In this document: positions 52,647-61,277 of the stretch, piece after piece | How the letters are laid out: each line of letters begins with the position of its first letter | How positions within the stretch are numbered: position 1 is the first letter of the stretch | NCBI RefSeq assembly: GCF_002119405.1 | Contig: NZ_MTBG01000005.1 | Coordinates: forward strand, 1 to 64,000 | Reading direction: 5' to 3' | DNA length: 64,000 bases | Source: Pseudoruegeria sp. SK021 | GTDB lineage: Bacteria; Pseudomonadota; Alphaproteobacteria; Rhodobacterales; Rhodobacteraceae | Notes under the pieces: generated by a model | Seen by the model: the letters and a program-made list of their open reading frames with translations, nothing else | Databases searched by the model: none | Told to the model about the DNA's origin: nothing | Translations under genes and position numbers: made by a program

Positions 52647-53873
52647 ATGAAATTAAAGACCTATCTCATGGGTGGCGCCGCGCTGGCAATGATGGCCAGC
52701 ATGGCACACGCGGGCGACGTCCGGATCACGGTGGCCGAGTATTCCTCGAAGACCGGGCCATATTTCGACAAAATGGCAGCCGAGTTCGAAGCCGCGAACC
52801 CGGGCATCAACATCGACGTGGAAGTGACCCCGTGGGATGTGTTGCTGCAAAAGCTGACCACCGACATTGCAGGCAATGCCAATGCGGATCTGGCGATCAT
52901 CGGCACCCGCTGGCTGCTTGATTTCGTCGATCAAGGCATCGCCGAACCGCTGGATGGGTATATCGACGACGAGTTCAGTGGCCGTTTCATTGAAACCTTC
53001 CTGTCCCCGTCGGTCATGGATGATCAGATCTACGGCCTGCCGGTCGCCGCATCTGCCCGGGCGATGTATTACAACAAGGCGTTGTTTGAGCAGGCCGGAC
53101 TGGATGGCCCGCCGGAAACTTGGGACGAATTGGCCGCAGATGCCAAGGCCATTTCCGATCTTGGCGAGGGAATTTCCGGCTACGGGCTTCAAGGCAAAGA
53201 GATTGAGACAGACGTCTATTTCTACTACCCAATGTGGTCCTACGGCGGCAACATCCTTAACGAGGACGGAAGTTCCGGCTTCGGGTCCGACGCCGCCATT
53301 CAGGCTGCGACCCTTTACAAATCGCTGATCGACGACGGCCTGACCCAAGACGGCCCCACGGCCTATTCCCGTGAAGACGTCCAGAACCTGTTCAAGCAAG
53401 GCAAGGTCGGGATGATGATCACCGCGCCGTTCCTCGCCAACCAAATCAAAGACGAAGCGCCCGAATTGCAATATGGCATCGCACCAATTCCGGCCGGGCC
53501 AGACGGCGACCGCGGCACATATGGCGTGACCGACTCGATCATCATGTTCGCCAATTCCGGCAACAAGGATGAGGCGTGGCAGTTCCTTGACTATCTGTTC
53601 ACGCAAGGCCCACGTTCGGAATTCACCCTTGGGGAAGGCTTCCTGCCCGTGAACCAAGCCGTATCGGAAGAGCCCGCCTTCGCCGACAATGCCGACCTGA
53701 ACGCCTTTGCCGGGGTTCTGCCCGATGCACGGTTCGCCCCCGTCGTCAGCGGCTGGGAGGAGATCGCCGATGTGGCGTCTTCGGCCCTGCAGCGGGTCTA
53801 TCTGGGCGAGGAAAGCCCGGAAGATGCGATGAGCCGCGCCGCCAAGGAAGCCAACCGTATCCTTGGGAAGTAG
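52647..53873 (+). CDS. Extracellular solute-binding protein, CUT1 family
   Basis: The 408-residue periplasmic receptor has a signal peptide of about 22 residues (MKLKTY, hydrophobic core, AHA) and a GGAGAG ribosome site. DVRITVAEYSSKTGPYFDKM and the WDVLLQKLTTDIAGNANADL segment are typical of family-1 receptors. It precedes the two permeases by six bases. The ligand is unknown. The SDR and PLP genes beside it may belong to another pathway. Confidence 0.92.
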   Translation: MKLKTYLMGGAALAMMASMAHAGDVRITVAEYSSKTGPYFDKMAAEFEAANPGINIDVEVTPWDVLLQKLTTDIAGNANADLAIIGTRWLLDFVDQGIAEPLDGYIDDEFSGRFIETFLSPSVMDDQIYGLPVAASARAMYYNKALFEQAGLDGPPETWDELAADAKAISDLGEGISGYGLQGKEIETDVYFYYPMWSYGGNILNEDGSSGFGSDAAIQAATLYKSLIDDGLTQDGPTAYSREDVQNLFKQGKVGMMITAPFLANQIKDEAPELQYGIAPIPAGPDGDRGTYGVTDSIIMFANSGNKDEAWQFLDYLFTQGPRSEFTLGEGFLPVNQAVSEEPAFADNADLNAFAGVLPDARFAPVVSGWEEIADVASSALQRVYLGEESPEDAMSRAAKEANRILGK

Positions 53874-53879
53874 ACCGTC

Positions 53880-54806
53880 ATGAATGAGGGCACCGCCCAT
53901 TCGGCCGCCGGTCCGGCGCAGCGCAGCGCCGCGCGACGTCGCCATGCGGTGCCCTATCTGCTGATTGCGCCAGCCTTGGTATTGGCGGCGGTGATCGTGT
54001 TGTGGCCACTGACCGTGATCGGCAACATTTCACTGCATGACGTCAATCGCTTCGGCCAGCTTCGGGGGTTCTCGGGGCTGGCCAATTTCGCCGAGCTTTG
54101 GCGTGATCCCGATTTTATCGCCACCCTGTGGCGAACCCTGATCTGGACGATCGGCGTTGTCGGCGGCACGCTGATCCTGTCGGTGCCGGTCGCGCTGGTC
54201 CTGAACCGGGATTTCCATGGCCGCGCCTTGGCCCGCGTGATCATCATGCTGCCGTGGTCGGTGTCTGTCACGATGACAGCGGTCGTCTGGCGGTGGGCCC
54301 TGAACGGTGAATCCGGGATGCTCAATTCGGCGCTGCGTGCTGGTGGAATCACGGAATCGAACATCGTCTGGCTGTCATCGGCGGCCACGGCCTTCCCCAT
54401 CCAGATCGGCATCGGAATTTTGGTATCCATCCCGTTCACAGTCACAGTTTTTCTGGCCGGGCTTTCCTCGGTTCCCGAAGATATTTATGAGGCCGCGTCG
54501 ATTGAAGGCGCCAGCAGTTGGCAGCAATTGCGCACCATCACCCTGCCGATGCTGCGCCCGTTCATGACCCTCGCGGTGGTGTTGAACGTGATCTACGTCT
54601 TCAACTCGTTTCCGATCATCTGGGTTCTGACCCAAGGCGGCCCGGCCAATTCCACCGATATTCTGGTGACCTATCTTTACAAGCTGGCATTCCGTTTTGG
54701 ACAAATGGGGCAAGCCGCTGCGGTATCGATCATTATGTTCGCGATCCTTTTGGCCATTACCCTGCTTTACGTTCGGCTGGTCACCAAAACAGAGGCAAAA
54801 TCGTGA
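53880..54806 (+). CDS. CUT1 carbohydrate ABC permease (MalF type)
   Basis: The 308-residue permease has an N-terminal cytoplasmic tail, a first membrane segment near 25-48 ([19 protein letters not shown]) and the EAA loop [20 protein letters not shown]. The start at 53880 is the ATG closest to the binding-protein stop. The partner permease begins in its last codons as GTGA. Motifs and length are normal for MalF/UgpA-type subunits. Confidence 0.92.
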   Translation: MNEGTAHSAAGPAQRSAARRRHAVPYLLIAPALVLAAVIVLWPLTVIGNISLHDVNRFGQLRGFSGLANFAELWRDPDFIATLWRTLIWTIGVVGGTLILSVPVALVLNRDFHGRALARVIIMLPWSVSVTMTAVVWRWALNGESGMLNSALRAGGITESNIVWLSSAATAFPIQIGIGILVSIPFTVTVFLAGLSSVPEDIYEAASIEGASSWQQLRTITLPMLRPFMTLAVVLNVIYVFNSFPIIWVLTQGGPANSTDILVTYLYKLAFRFGQMGQAAAVSIIMFAILLAITLLYVRLVTKTEAKS

Positions 54807-55627
54807 ACACCAAAATGCGCCATACCCTCATCGCATGGGCGCTGATTGGGCCGATCGCGGTGGTGATCTTGTTCCCTTTTGCCGTGATGCTGATCACCGC
54901 CCTCAAACCTGCCGATGAGGTGTTGCAGCCTCATTGGTGGCCGCGCAATCCACAATGGGGCAATTTCATTGCGATGTGGAAAGCCACCAATTTCGGCCCC
55001 GCCCTGCTGAATTCCCTGCTGGTGTCCGGCTTCTCCACAGCGCTGGCCGTTGCCGTCAGCGTGCCTGCCGCCTATGCGCTGGCGCGGATGCCGTTTCGCG
55101 GCAAAGGGGCATTCCGGCAGTTTCTGTTAATCAGCCAGATGCTGTCGCCCATTGTTCTGGTCTTGGGGCTGTTTCAGCTTGTGGCCTCTTTGGGGCTGCT
55201 CGATTCAAAGCTGTCAATCGTGCTGGTTTATGCGGCCTTTGCCATCGCCTTCGCAACGTGGCTTCTGCAATCCTATTTCTCGACAATTCCAAGAGACTTG
55301 GAAGAGGCCGCGTGGATCGAAGGCGCAAGCCGCACCACTGCGATCCGCACTGTGTTTCTGCCGTTGGCCCTGCCCGCCATTGCGGTGACGTGCATCTTTA
55401 CCTTCGTGCAGGCGTGGAATGAATTTGTTCTCGCCTTAACGCTGCTTCGAAGTCAGGAGTCCTACACGCTGCCGATCCAGATTTTTTCGCTTGTCGCCGG
55501 GCGCTATACGATCGAATGGAACTATGTGATGGCCGCAGCACTTGTCGCGACGGTACCTGTCGCGATCGTGTTTGCCATTATGCAACGGCATCTGGTGCGT
55601 GGGCTGGCGTCGGGTGCAGTCAAATGA
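54803..55627 (+). CDS. CUT1 carbohydrate ABC permease (MalG type)
   Basis: The 274-residue permease starts at a GTG overlapping the partner stop (GTGA); an ATG four codons on is the alternative. The first membrane segment is followed by [16 protein letters not shown], typical of MalG-type permeases. The EAA loop reads [20 protein letters not shown]. It ends the plus-strand importer operon, which relies on the divergent ATPase at 51447-52514. Confidence 0.92.
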   Translation: MNTKMRHTLIAWALIGPIAVVILFPFAVMLITALKPADEVLQPHWWPRNPQWGNFIAMWKATNFGPALLNSLLVSGFSTALAVAVSVPAAYALARMPFRGKGAFRQFLLISQMLSPIVLVLGLFQLVASLGLLDSKLSIVLVYAAFAIAFATWLLQSYFSTIPRDLEEAAWIEGASRTTAIRTVFLPLALPAIAVTCIFTFVQAWNEFVLALTLLRSQESYTLPIQIFSLVAGRYTIEWNYVMAAALVATVPVAIVFAIMQRHLVRGLASGAVK

Positions 55628-56116
55628 GATGCAGGCACGGCCAAGGAACACGCCACGCCTTTGACATGTTGTTCGCCCGAAGCAGCCCAAGAAGAACGCA
55701 GCGTTCACGCGGTCCGTTCTTTGGCATAATCGTTCCACAGGTTGAACGTGTCAGCCTCGACCGGTCGCGAAGGACCAGTGCGTAGGGTTTGCCCATCCGT
55801 CAGGTGCTCTTGCACAAATCTGAAACAAGCCGCGGGGACAGATAATTCTGATGGAAACTGGAAGGCGCGGACATGAGTTTGGATCGTGCCCCCCCCAGGC
55901 ATCATATTCAGCCATTGTCGCCTACGTTCATAGATCAGGGGTGGGGCCGGCAGATGGATCGAGTTTCAGCCGCAAACGCCCCCAATTCGGCGCGTGGCGG
56001 CAAACCACCAAGCGTAGTCTATTGGCTGAGAAAAGACGAACCCCAACCCGATCAGCAGGAGCAGGAGCAGAGAGCGGCGTCAATCACGCCAGAGCCTGTT
56101 CAAAATTGGGATTAAC
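55628..56116. other. Intergenic region between convergent operons, 489 bases
   Basis: No intact gene is supported. On the minus strand an in-frame stretch ending at 55705 (IQTHVRAFQFPSELSVPAA then FNLWNDYAKERTA) looks coding-like but lacks a start and meets an 8-base C run (55889-55896), which may mark a frameshift. Another short minus-strand frame near 55950-56060 has a hydrophobic LLLLLLIGLGFVF stretch without a start codon. These may be decayed remnants. No clear terminator hairpin was found. Confidence 0.4.
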
Positions 56117-57109
56117 TCAGCGCGCCGTGGTATGCGACGAGTCCTGCGCCCAGAAGGCTTCTGAAACAGGATGCGTCATCGCATCAATATTGCGCTGGAG
56201 CGACGACCTTTTGGCTGTTCCGATCAGAACGGACGCGACCACGGGGTTTCGAAGCGGAAAGGCCATGGCCGCTTGGGCGAGAGTGACCCCCGCAGCCTTT
56301 GCAGACTGCTCCATTTGCGCGACTTGCTTAAGAATATTGTCAGGGGCGGGCCGGTAGTCATAAAGAGCACCCTCGACGGCCCCCGTCGCCAAGATGCCTG
56401 AGTTGAAAACCCCGCCGATGACCAACGATGTCGACCGTTTCGCACAAAGTGGGATCAGGTCGCGTTCTGCCGAGCGGTCCAGCAATGTATAGCGTCCGGC
56501 CAGAAGGATGCCGTCAAGATCGACCCGGGACAGCACATCTAAACAGGGCTGAACCTCGTTCACGCCAAGACCAAATCCCCGGATTACGCCCTGACGCTTG
56601 AGATCTTCCAGCGCGGCGATGCCGGTATCCAAGAAGTTCGCAAGGTGGCTCTGATAGGCGCTGCCTAAACTTTTGGGTTCCAGATCATGGACCCACAGAA
56701 TGTCTGTTCGGTTCAGGCCAAGGCGCGCAAGGCTGAACTCATGCGATCGGCGGATCGCATCGCCGCTATAATCGAAGCGAACATCAAACGGCAAAGGATT
56801 GACGAAACCATGATCCGGAACTGCATCGCTGGGACATGGATCAAGCAACTTGCCAACCTTTGTCGACAAAACATAGCTTTGCTCGGGCTTGTCCCGCAAG
56901 AAATCGCCAACCCGCCGTTCAGACAATCCATGTCCGTAAAACGGGGCTGTATCAAAATAGCGAAACCCATTGTCCCACGCGCATTGCATGACGTCATTGG
57001 CGTCGGCGGTAGAGACCGGTCGATACAGGTTTCCAATTGCGCCGCACCCGAAGCCAATTTCGGACAGCGCCACGTCTGTTTTGCCAAGTCGCCGTGTTTT
57101 CATGGTCAT
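56117..57109 (-). CDS. Aldo/keto reductase, probable D-threo-aldose (L-fucose) 1-dehydrogenase
   Basis: The 330-residue enzyme has the complete tetrad D53 (FDTAP), Y58 (FYGHG), K84 (STKVG) and H141 (WVHDLE). The beginning TRRLGKTDVALSEIGFGCGAIGNLYRP, in parts LGKTDVALSEIGFG and CGAIGNLYR, and the TAPFYGHGLSERRVG segment fit the D-threo-aldose/pyridoxal dehydrogenase branch, which oxidises L-fucose and related sugars at C1. It lies 130 bases after the lactonase-like gene. Its place in the L-fucose-type operon supports the oxidation step, but an SDR there could do it instead. Confidence 0.83.
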   Translation of the reverse strand: MTMKTRRLGKTDVALSEIGFGCGAIGNLYRPVSTADANDVMQCAWDNGFRYFDTAPFYGHGLSERRVGDFLRDKPEQSYVLSTKVGKLLDPCPSDAVPDHGFVNPLPFDVRFDYSGDAIRRSHEFSLARLGLNRTDILWVHDLEPKSLGSAYQSHLANFLDTGIAALEDLKRQGVIRGFGLGVNEVQPCLDVLSRVDLDGILLAGRYTLLDRSAERDLIPLCAKRSTSLVIGGVFNSGILATGAVEGALYDYRPAPDNILKQVAQMEQSAKAAGVTLAQAAMAFPLRNPVVASVLIGTAKRSSLQRNIDAMTHPVSEAFWAQDSSHTTAR

Positions 57110-57239
57110 GTCTCTGCCTGTTCCAGCCCCGAAAGGGGGACGCCGGGATGACCGACGATAGTGTCAATTTCTGTGCAAGGCTGCGGGTCGTGCGCCCTGC
57201 CGCTATTGGTGAACGGTTCCGCCGTGATGGGGCAGGCCC

Positions 57240-58100
57240 CTAAGGCGCACTGTGCCGCAGCTGATAGGCTTGCGCCGCATTTCCGCGCAAAATGGCAGTC
57301 TGTTGATCCAGAGGCAAATTGCGGAGTGCATCACGCACAATCGATAGGCTGCGCCGATACCCGCCTGCTAAATTACAAACCGGCCAATCAGAGCCGTACA
57401 TACAGCGCTCTGGCCCAAATATGTTCAGAACCTCATCGATATACGGCGTAAATTGCGTGTCGTCGGACGACTCCCACGCGGCTTCAGTGGTCATTCCGGA
57501 TAGCTTGCACCAGACATGGTCGCGGTGGGCTGCGAAGCCCGCCATCGCGTTTGCCCATGGGACAAACCCATTCTGTGCAATCTCAGGCTTGGCGATATGG
57601 TCAATGACAAACCGCAGATCTGGAAATGCCGCCACCGTCTCTAGTGCGGCAGGGATTTCGCGGGGGCGCAGCAAAAGATCATAGCTCAGCCCGCGCTTTA
57701 CGACTTGTGCCAAGCCATGCCGGACATCGGTGCGGCAAAGCCAGTTAGCGTCGGGTTCGTCATGGACCTGATGGCGAATGCTGACGAGGTACTTGCCGCC
57801 AACACCGGCCAACAGTTGGTCCAACTGTGCACCAACATCGGGCGACGTCAGGTCGACCCACCCCACGACCCCAAGCACGAACGCCGTTTGGGTGGCAAGC
57901 TCAAGGAACGCAACCGTTTCATCCAGACTTGACCATGTTTGAACAAGGATGGTCCCGTTCACGCCGTTCGCTGCCAACGCGGGTTCCAGATCCTGCGGTG
58001 CAAAGACTTTTCGGATCGGCTGGTGATGGTCAGTCATCCAAGAGTAATCCCCCTTGGACGGGTCCCAAAAGTGGTGGTGGGCGTCGAGTGCTTCAATCAT
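57240..58100 (-). CDS. Amidohydrolase-2 family lactonase (L-fuconolactonase-like)
   Basis: The 286-residue TIM-barrel hydrolase has the DAHHHFWDP opening with metal-binding histidines H8-H10, the family block IDHIAKPEI and the C-terminal YGSDWPVCNLAGGY with the conserved aspartate. Such proteins hydrolyse L-fucono- or L-rhamnono-lactone to the acid, which fits the mutarotase and dehydrogenase genes on each side. The ATG lies three bases after the mutarotase stop. Confidence 0.87.
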   Translation of the reverse strand: MIEALDAHHHFWDPSKGDYSWMTDHHQPIRKVFAPQDLEPALAANGVNGTILVQTWSSLDETVAFLELATQTAFVLGVVGWVDLTSPDVGAQLDQLLAGVGGKYLVSIRHQVHDEPDANWLCRTDVRHGLAQVVKRGLSYDLLLRPREIPAALETVAAFPDLRFVIDHIAKPEIAQNGFVPWANAMAGFAAHRDHVWCKLSGMTTEAAWESSDDTQFTPYIDEVLNIFGPERCMYGSDWPVCNLAGGYRRSLSIVRDALRNLPLDQQTAILRGNAAQAYQLRHSAP

Positions 58101-58103
58101 GGC

Positions 58104-58430
58104 TCAATCCAAATGAAAGACGTTTTCCATAAAGCTCCACCATTCGCCGTCAGACCGGCTTGGCAAAGGTTTCTGGCACGGTTCGGTGACCTTGTACCAT
58201 TGCTGCGTGACGGGGTCGGCATCGATCCGACGTGCGGCTTCTGCATAATCGTCACCGTCATAGTCAAACACCCCGAACAACAGGTTCTCGGGTTCGCGCA
58301 GGAATATGGTGAAGTTGCGCACCCCGTTCCGGCTGATCGCCGCCAGCACGTCTGGCCAGACCTTTGCATGCAAGGCTTTGTATTCGTCAATTTTGTCGGC
58401 GTGCAGGCCGATGATCATACCATAGCGCAT
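58104..58430 (-). CDS. L-rhamnose/L-fucose mutarotase family protein
   Basis: The 108-residue protein has the short dimeric alpha/beta fold pattern of the RhaM group: MRYGMIIGLHADKIDEYKAL, H21-AKVWPDVL with W25, NFTIFLREPENLLFGVFDYDG and DPVTQQWYKVTEPCQKPL. It interconverts alpha and beta forms of a deoxyhexose. The start is at the SDR stop, sharing one base. In the operon it would supply the anomer used by the dehydrogenase. Confidence 0.88.
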   Translation of the reverse strand: MRYGMIIGLHADKIDEYKALHAKVWPDVLAAISRNGVRNFTIFLREPENLLFGVFDYDGDDYAEAARRIDADPVTQQWYKVTEPCQKPLPSRSDGEWWSFMENVFHLD

Positions 58431-59170
58431 CAGTCGAAATACAATCCGCCGTTCATGTCGATGACTTCGCCGGTGATGAATCCGGCCAAGGGCGAGGCCA
58501 AGAATGTCACGGCATGGGCGACTTCTTCGGGCTCGCAGAAGCGACCGACGGGAATTTCTGACAGTTGTTTGGCACGTTGCGCATCCGTCAACTGTTCCGA
58601 CACCATCGGAGACATGACATAGGCGGGGGCGATTGCATTGACTGTGATGCCTTTCGCTGTCGTCTCGCGGGCGGTCGAAAACGTCAGGCCGATCATCCCG
58701 CTTTTAGACACCGAATAAGCTGTGCCAGCAGTCAATCCGCCGGACTTCGCCGCATAGGATGCGACATTCACAATCCGGCCCCATTTGACCACCGCCATGC
58801 CAGGCAGGACTGCTTTCGACAGCAGAAAGGCAGCATCAAGGTTGATTGCATGCACCTTGCGCCACTCTTCAAGCGTCGTTTCCGCCATCTTATTATTGGA
58901 CAGGATCCCCGCATTGTTGACGAGGATATCCACGCGGTTAAATTTCTCAAGGATCGATGCCATGGCGCCTAGCAATTGGTCGGTATTCGCAAGGTCGACT
59001 TGGACGCCCGACACGGCGTCGCCGTATTTGGCGGATAATTGTTCAAGTTTTGCGGCATCGAGATCCATCATCACGACATGCGCGCCGGACGACACTAAGG
59101 CCGAAACAATCGACTTGCCGATCGCGCCAGCTGCTCCGGTGACGACAGCTATTTTTCCGGATTGGGTCAT
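58430..59170 (-). CDS. Short-chain dehydrogenase, deoxysugar pathway
   Basis: The 246-residue SDR has TGAAGAIGKSI, NNAGILSN and the catalytic YSVSK, and ends with TGEVIDMNGGLYFD. MMDLDAAKL carries an acidic residue that prefers NAD. In L-fucose operons the SDR is usually either L-fucose dehydrogenase or 2-keto-3-deoxy-L-fuconate dehydrogenase. With a probable aldose dehydrogenase present, the second role is somewhat more likely here. A hairpin separates it from the binding-protein gene upstream. Confidence 0.86.
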   Translation of the reverse strand: MTQSGKIAVVTGAAGAIGKSIVSALVSSGAHVVMMDLDAAKLEQLSAKYGDAVSGVQVDLANTDQLLGAMASILEKFNRVDILVNNAGILSNNKMAETTLEEWRKVHAINLDAAFLLSKAVLPGMAVVKWGRIVNVASYAAKSGGLTAGTAYSVSKSGMIGLTFSTARETTAKGITVNAIAPAYVMSPMVSEQLTDAQRAKQLSEIPVGRFCEPEEVAHAVTFLASPLAGFITGEVIDMNGGLYFD

Positions 59171-59206
59171 TCGAAACCTCAGTTAAAATACTTAAAGGGG
59201 GAAGAT

Positions 59207-59231
59207 GAGGGCGGAGCATGGCCCCGCCCTC
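59207..59231 (-). other. Intercistronic hairpin after the sugar-binding-protein gene
   Basis: GAGGGCGG (59207-59214) and CCGCCCTC (59224-59231) form a perfect 8-pair G+C-rich stem 8 bases after the binding-protein stop. As with the hairpin at 21621-21656, it may raise binding-protein message over the distal enzyme genes. The role is inferred. Confidence 0.55.
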
Positions 59232-59238
59232 GGATCGA

Positions 59239-60231
59239 TTAGATCTTCGGCGGGCTCATCAAAGCCTGCACGGCAGGATCGCCCTGACGCAGAATTTTGA
59301 CGCCGGTATCAAGGTCGGCGGTTGGGACTTGGCCCATGCCGGGGGATGTCAGGCTATCGAACTGGGTCGGATGCGCGGCGGACCACAGCATCCAGAACGA
59401 CATCACGCCCATCATGTAGGGGTTTTGCGCGACGGTTGCGCCGTATTCACCGTCTTCGATGCCCTGCAGGATCGGCACATCCAAGGACCAAGCCAAGACG
59501 CTGATCTTGTTGGCACCCTCCATACGTCCGACATTGCGGGTTGCCGACAGCGCGCCGGTGGCAGGGTTACCGTGAGCGCAGAAGATCACGTTGATTTCAG
59601 GGTTGGCTTGCAGCATCGCGGTATTCACCGTTTCTGCCTTTTGCAGATCCCCTTCATCGTTGACCGTGGCAACGATTTGGGCCCCCGGTGCGACCGACGC
59701 CAGACCTGCTTTGAACCCTTCAAGACGGCTCGTGATCGAGTCGAGGCCCGGGATCAAGGAAACCCCGACGCGCGCTTCGTCGCCGTGCTCTTCGCCGATG
59801 GCTTTGCCCGCTGCGAAGCCGGCGTTGTAGTTGTTGGTGCCAACGAACAGCAAACGGTCGGAATTGGGTGAGTCACTGTCAAACGTCAGCGTCGGCACAC
59901 CGGCAGCCATGGCGGCGTTGATCGAACCGGCCAGTGTGTCCGCATCACCGGCGGTGACCGCGATCCCCTTCACGCCTTTGGCAACCAATTGGTCAACCGC
60001 ACGCGCTTCGGCAGAGGCATCCCAATCAGCGGGGCCTTGAAGTTCGGTGGTGGCGCCCACAGTCGCGGCGGCGTCTTGGAAACCGGCATAGGACCAGTTG
60101 AAGAATTCTGACCCTTTCAGGAATACGACCATGCCGTAATGTTCCTGAGTATCCTGCGCATAGCTTGCGCTGCCGAGTAGCGTGCTTACGGCAACGGTAA
60201 CGGCCGCCAAACGAGTTCCTAGTTTCATCAT
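59239..60231 (-). CDS. CUT2 sugar-binding protein (RbsB type)
   Basis: The 330-residue periplasmic receptor has a signal peptide of about 25 residues (MMKLGTRLAAVTVAVSTLLGSASYA, in parts MMKLGTRL and STLLGSASYA). YGMVVFLKGSEFFNWSYAGF and VAKGVKGIAVTAGDADTLAGS are typical of ribose-binding-type receptors. The start overlaps the permease stop by four bases with a GGGAGG ribosome site. The ligand is likely L-fucose or another 6-deoxyhexose, by context. Confidence 0.9.
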   Translation of the reverse strand: MMKLGTRLAAVTVAVSTLLGSASYAQDTQEHYGMVVFLKGSEFFNWSYAGFQDAAATVGATTELQGPADWDASAEARAVDQLVAKGVKGIAVTAGDADTLAGSINAAMAAGVPTLTFDSDSPNSDRLLFVGTNNYNAGFAAGKAIGEEHGDEARVGVSLIPGLDSITSRLEGFKAGLASVAPGAQIVATVNDEGDLQKAETVNTAMLQANPEINVIFCAHGNPATGALSATRNVGRMEGANKISVLAWSLDVPILQGIEDGEYGATVAQNPYMMGVMSFWMLWSAAHPTQFDSLTSPGMGQVPTADLDTGVKILRQGDPAVQALMSPPKI

Positions 60232-61274
60232 GGTTTACCTCCCTTTGATGTTTGATAGTGCTGTGATTGGTCGAGCTTGCTCTGGCGCAAGGCCTTGAGC
60301 TTTTGGGTGTTTTGGCGTGCGATGAACCGGCTGATCAGAACCGCCAAAAGCAACATCACGCCGTTCACCACGTCGTACCAAAATGTGTTGACTGCGGATG
60401 TCACGAACGCGTTGTGAACCACCGCCAAAAAGATCACGCCCAGAACAGTGCCGAAGATGGTGCCGCTGCCGCCCATGATATCCGCGCCGCCAATGGCAAC
60501 CGAGGCGATCGCCTTCAGTTCGGACGCATTGCCGTGGCCCCAATGGGCCGCGCCGTATTTGGCGGCGGCCATGATCCCGGCGCAGCCCGCAAGCGTCGAT
60601 GACAGGACATAGATGCTGATCTTGACCCGCGAGACGTTGACACCTGAAAACCGTGCCGCCCGTTCCGAACCGCCGATGAAATAGAGCTGCCGAAAGTACC
60701 GGTGATGTGCCAGCAACAACCCGAGGATCAGCGCCGTGACCGAAAAGAAGATGATCGGAAAATCGACCCCGAATATCCGGCCTTGTCCCAACCATAGAAA
60801 TCCTTCGGAAAATCCAGAGATCGATTTCCCGTCGGTGATGGCAAGGTTAATTCCCCGCAACGTCAGAAGGGTGCCAAGGGTAATGATCAGCGGATGCACG
60901 CGAAGCATTACGATCATCACGCCGTTGAGCGCGCCAATGCCCGCACAGGTGATCAGCGTCAGGACCACTGCCACCGGAACCGGAAGACCCGCTTGCACCA
61001 TCAGCTTTGCGACCAGAATTTCGCCGAATGCAAAGACCGACGCGACCGACAGGTCAATCCCGCCCATAATGATGACGAAGGTCATCCCAAGGGCCATGAT
61101 GCCCTCGAACACCATGTTCATCGCCATGACGCGCAGGTTCGCCGTGGTCATCACATTGCCGAAGGCCGCCTGAAATCCAAAGGCAATCGCCAGGATCACC
61201 AAGGCTAGGCCGACATATTGGATGGTATTGATATTAAGACGCGCCTTGCGAAAGCCGGTTTTCATCTGTGCCAT
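60228..61274 (-). CDS. CUT2 sugar ABC permease (RbsC type)
   Basis: The 348-residue permease has the CUT2 signature GGIDLSVASVFAFGE and about ten membrane segments. GGADIMGGSGTIFGTVLGVIFL is also typical. The basic C-terminal tail is longer than usual (KALRQSKLDQS). It is one of two permeases in this operon, so the channel is probably a heterodimer. It lies three bases after the ATPase stop. Confidence 0.91.
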   Translation of the reverse strand: MAQMKTGFRKARLNINTIQYVGLALVILAIAFGFQAAFGNVMTTANLRVMAMNMVFEGIMALGMTFVIIMGGIDLSVASVFAFGEILVAKLMVQAGLPVPVAVVLTLITCAGIGALNGVMIVMLRVHPLIITLGTLLTLRGINLAITDGKSISGFSEGFLWLGQGRIFGVDFPIIFFSVTALILGLLLAHHRYFRQLYFIGGSERAARFSGVNVSRVKISIYVLSSTLAGCAGIMAAAKYGAAHWGHGNASELKAIASVAIGGADIMGGSGTIFGTVLGVIFLAVVHNAFVTSAVNTFWYDVVNGVMLLLAVLISRFIARQNTQKLKALRQSKLDQSQHYQTSKGGKP

Positions 61275-61277
61275 CCT

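Noticed and set aside
52653-53945. Minus-strand open frame of about 430 codons
   Set aside because: It is antisense to the CUT1 binding-protein gene, which has a signal peptide and a good ribosome site.
55950-56075. Minus-strand hydrophobic frame with a leucine run
   Set aside because: It follows a stop directly, has no start codon or ribosome site and is short; treated as part of the unassigned gap.
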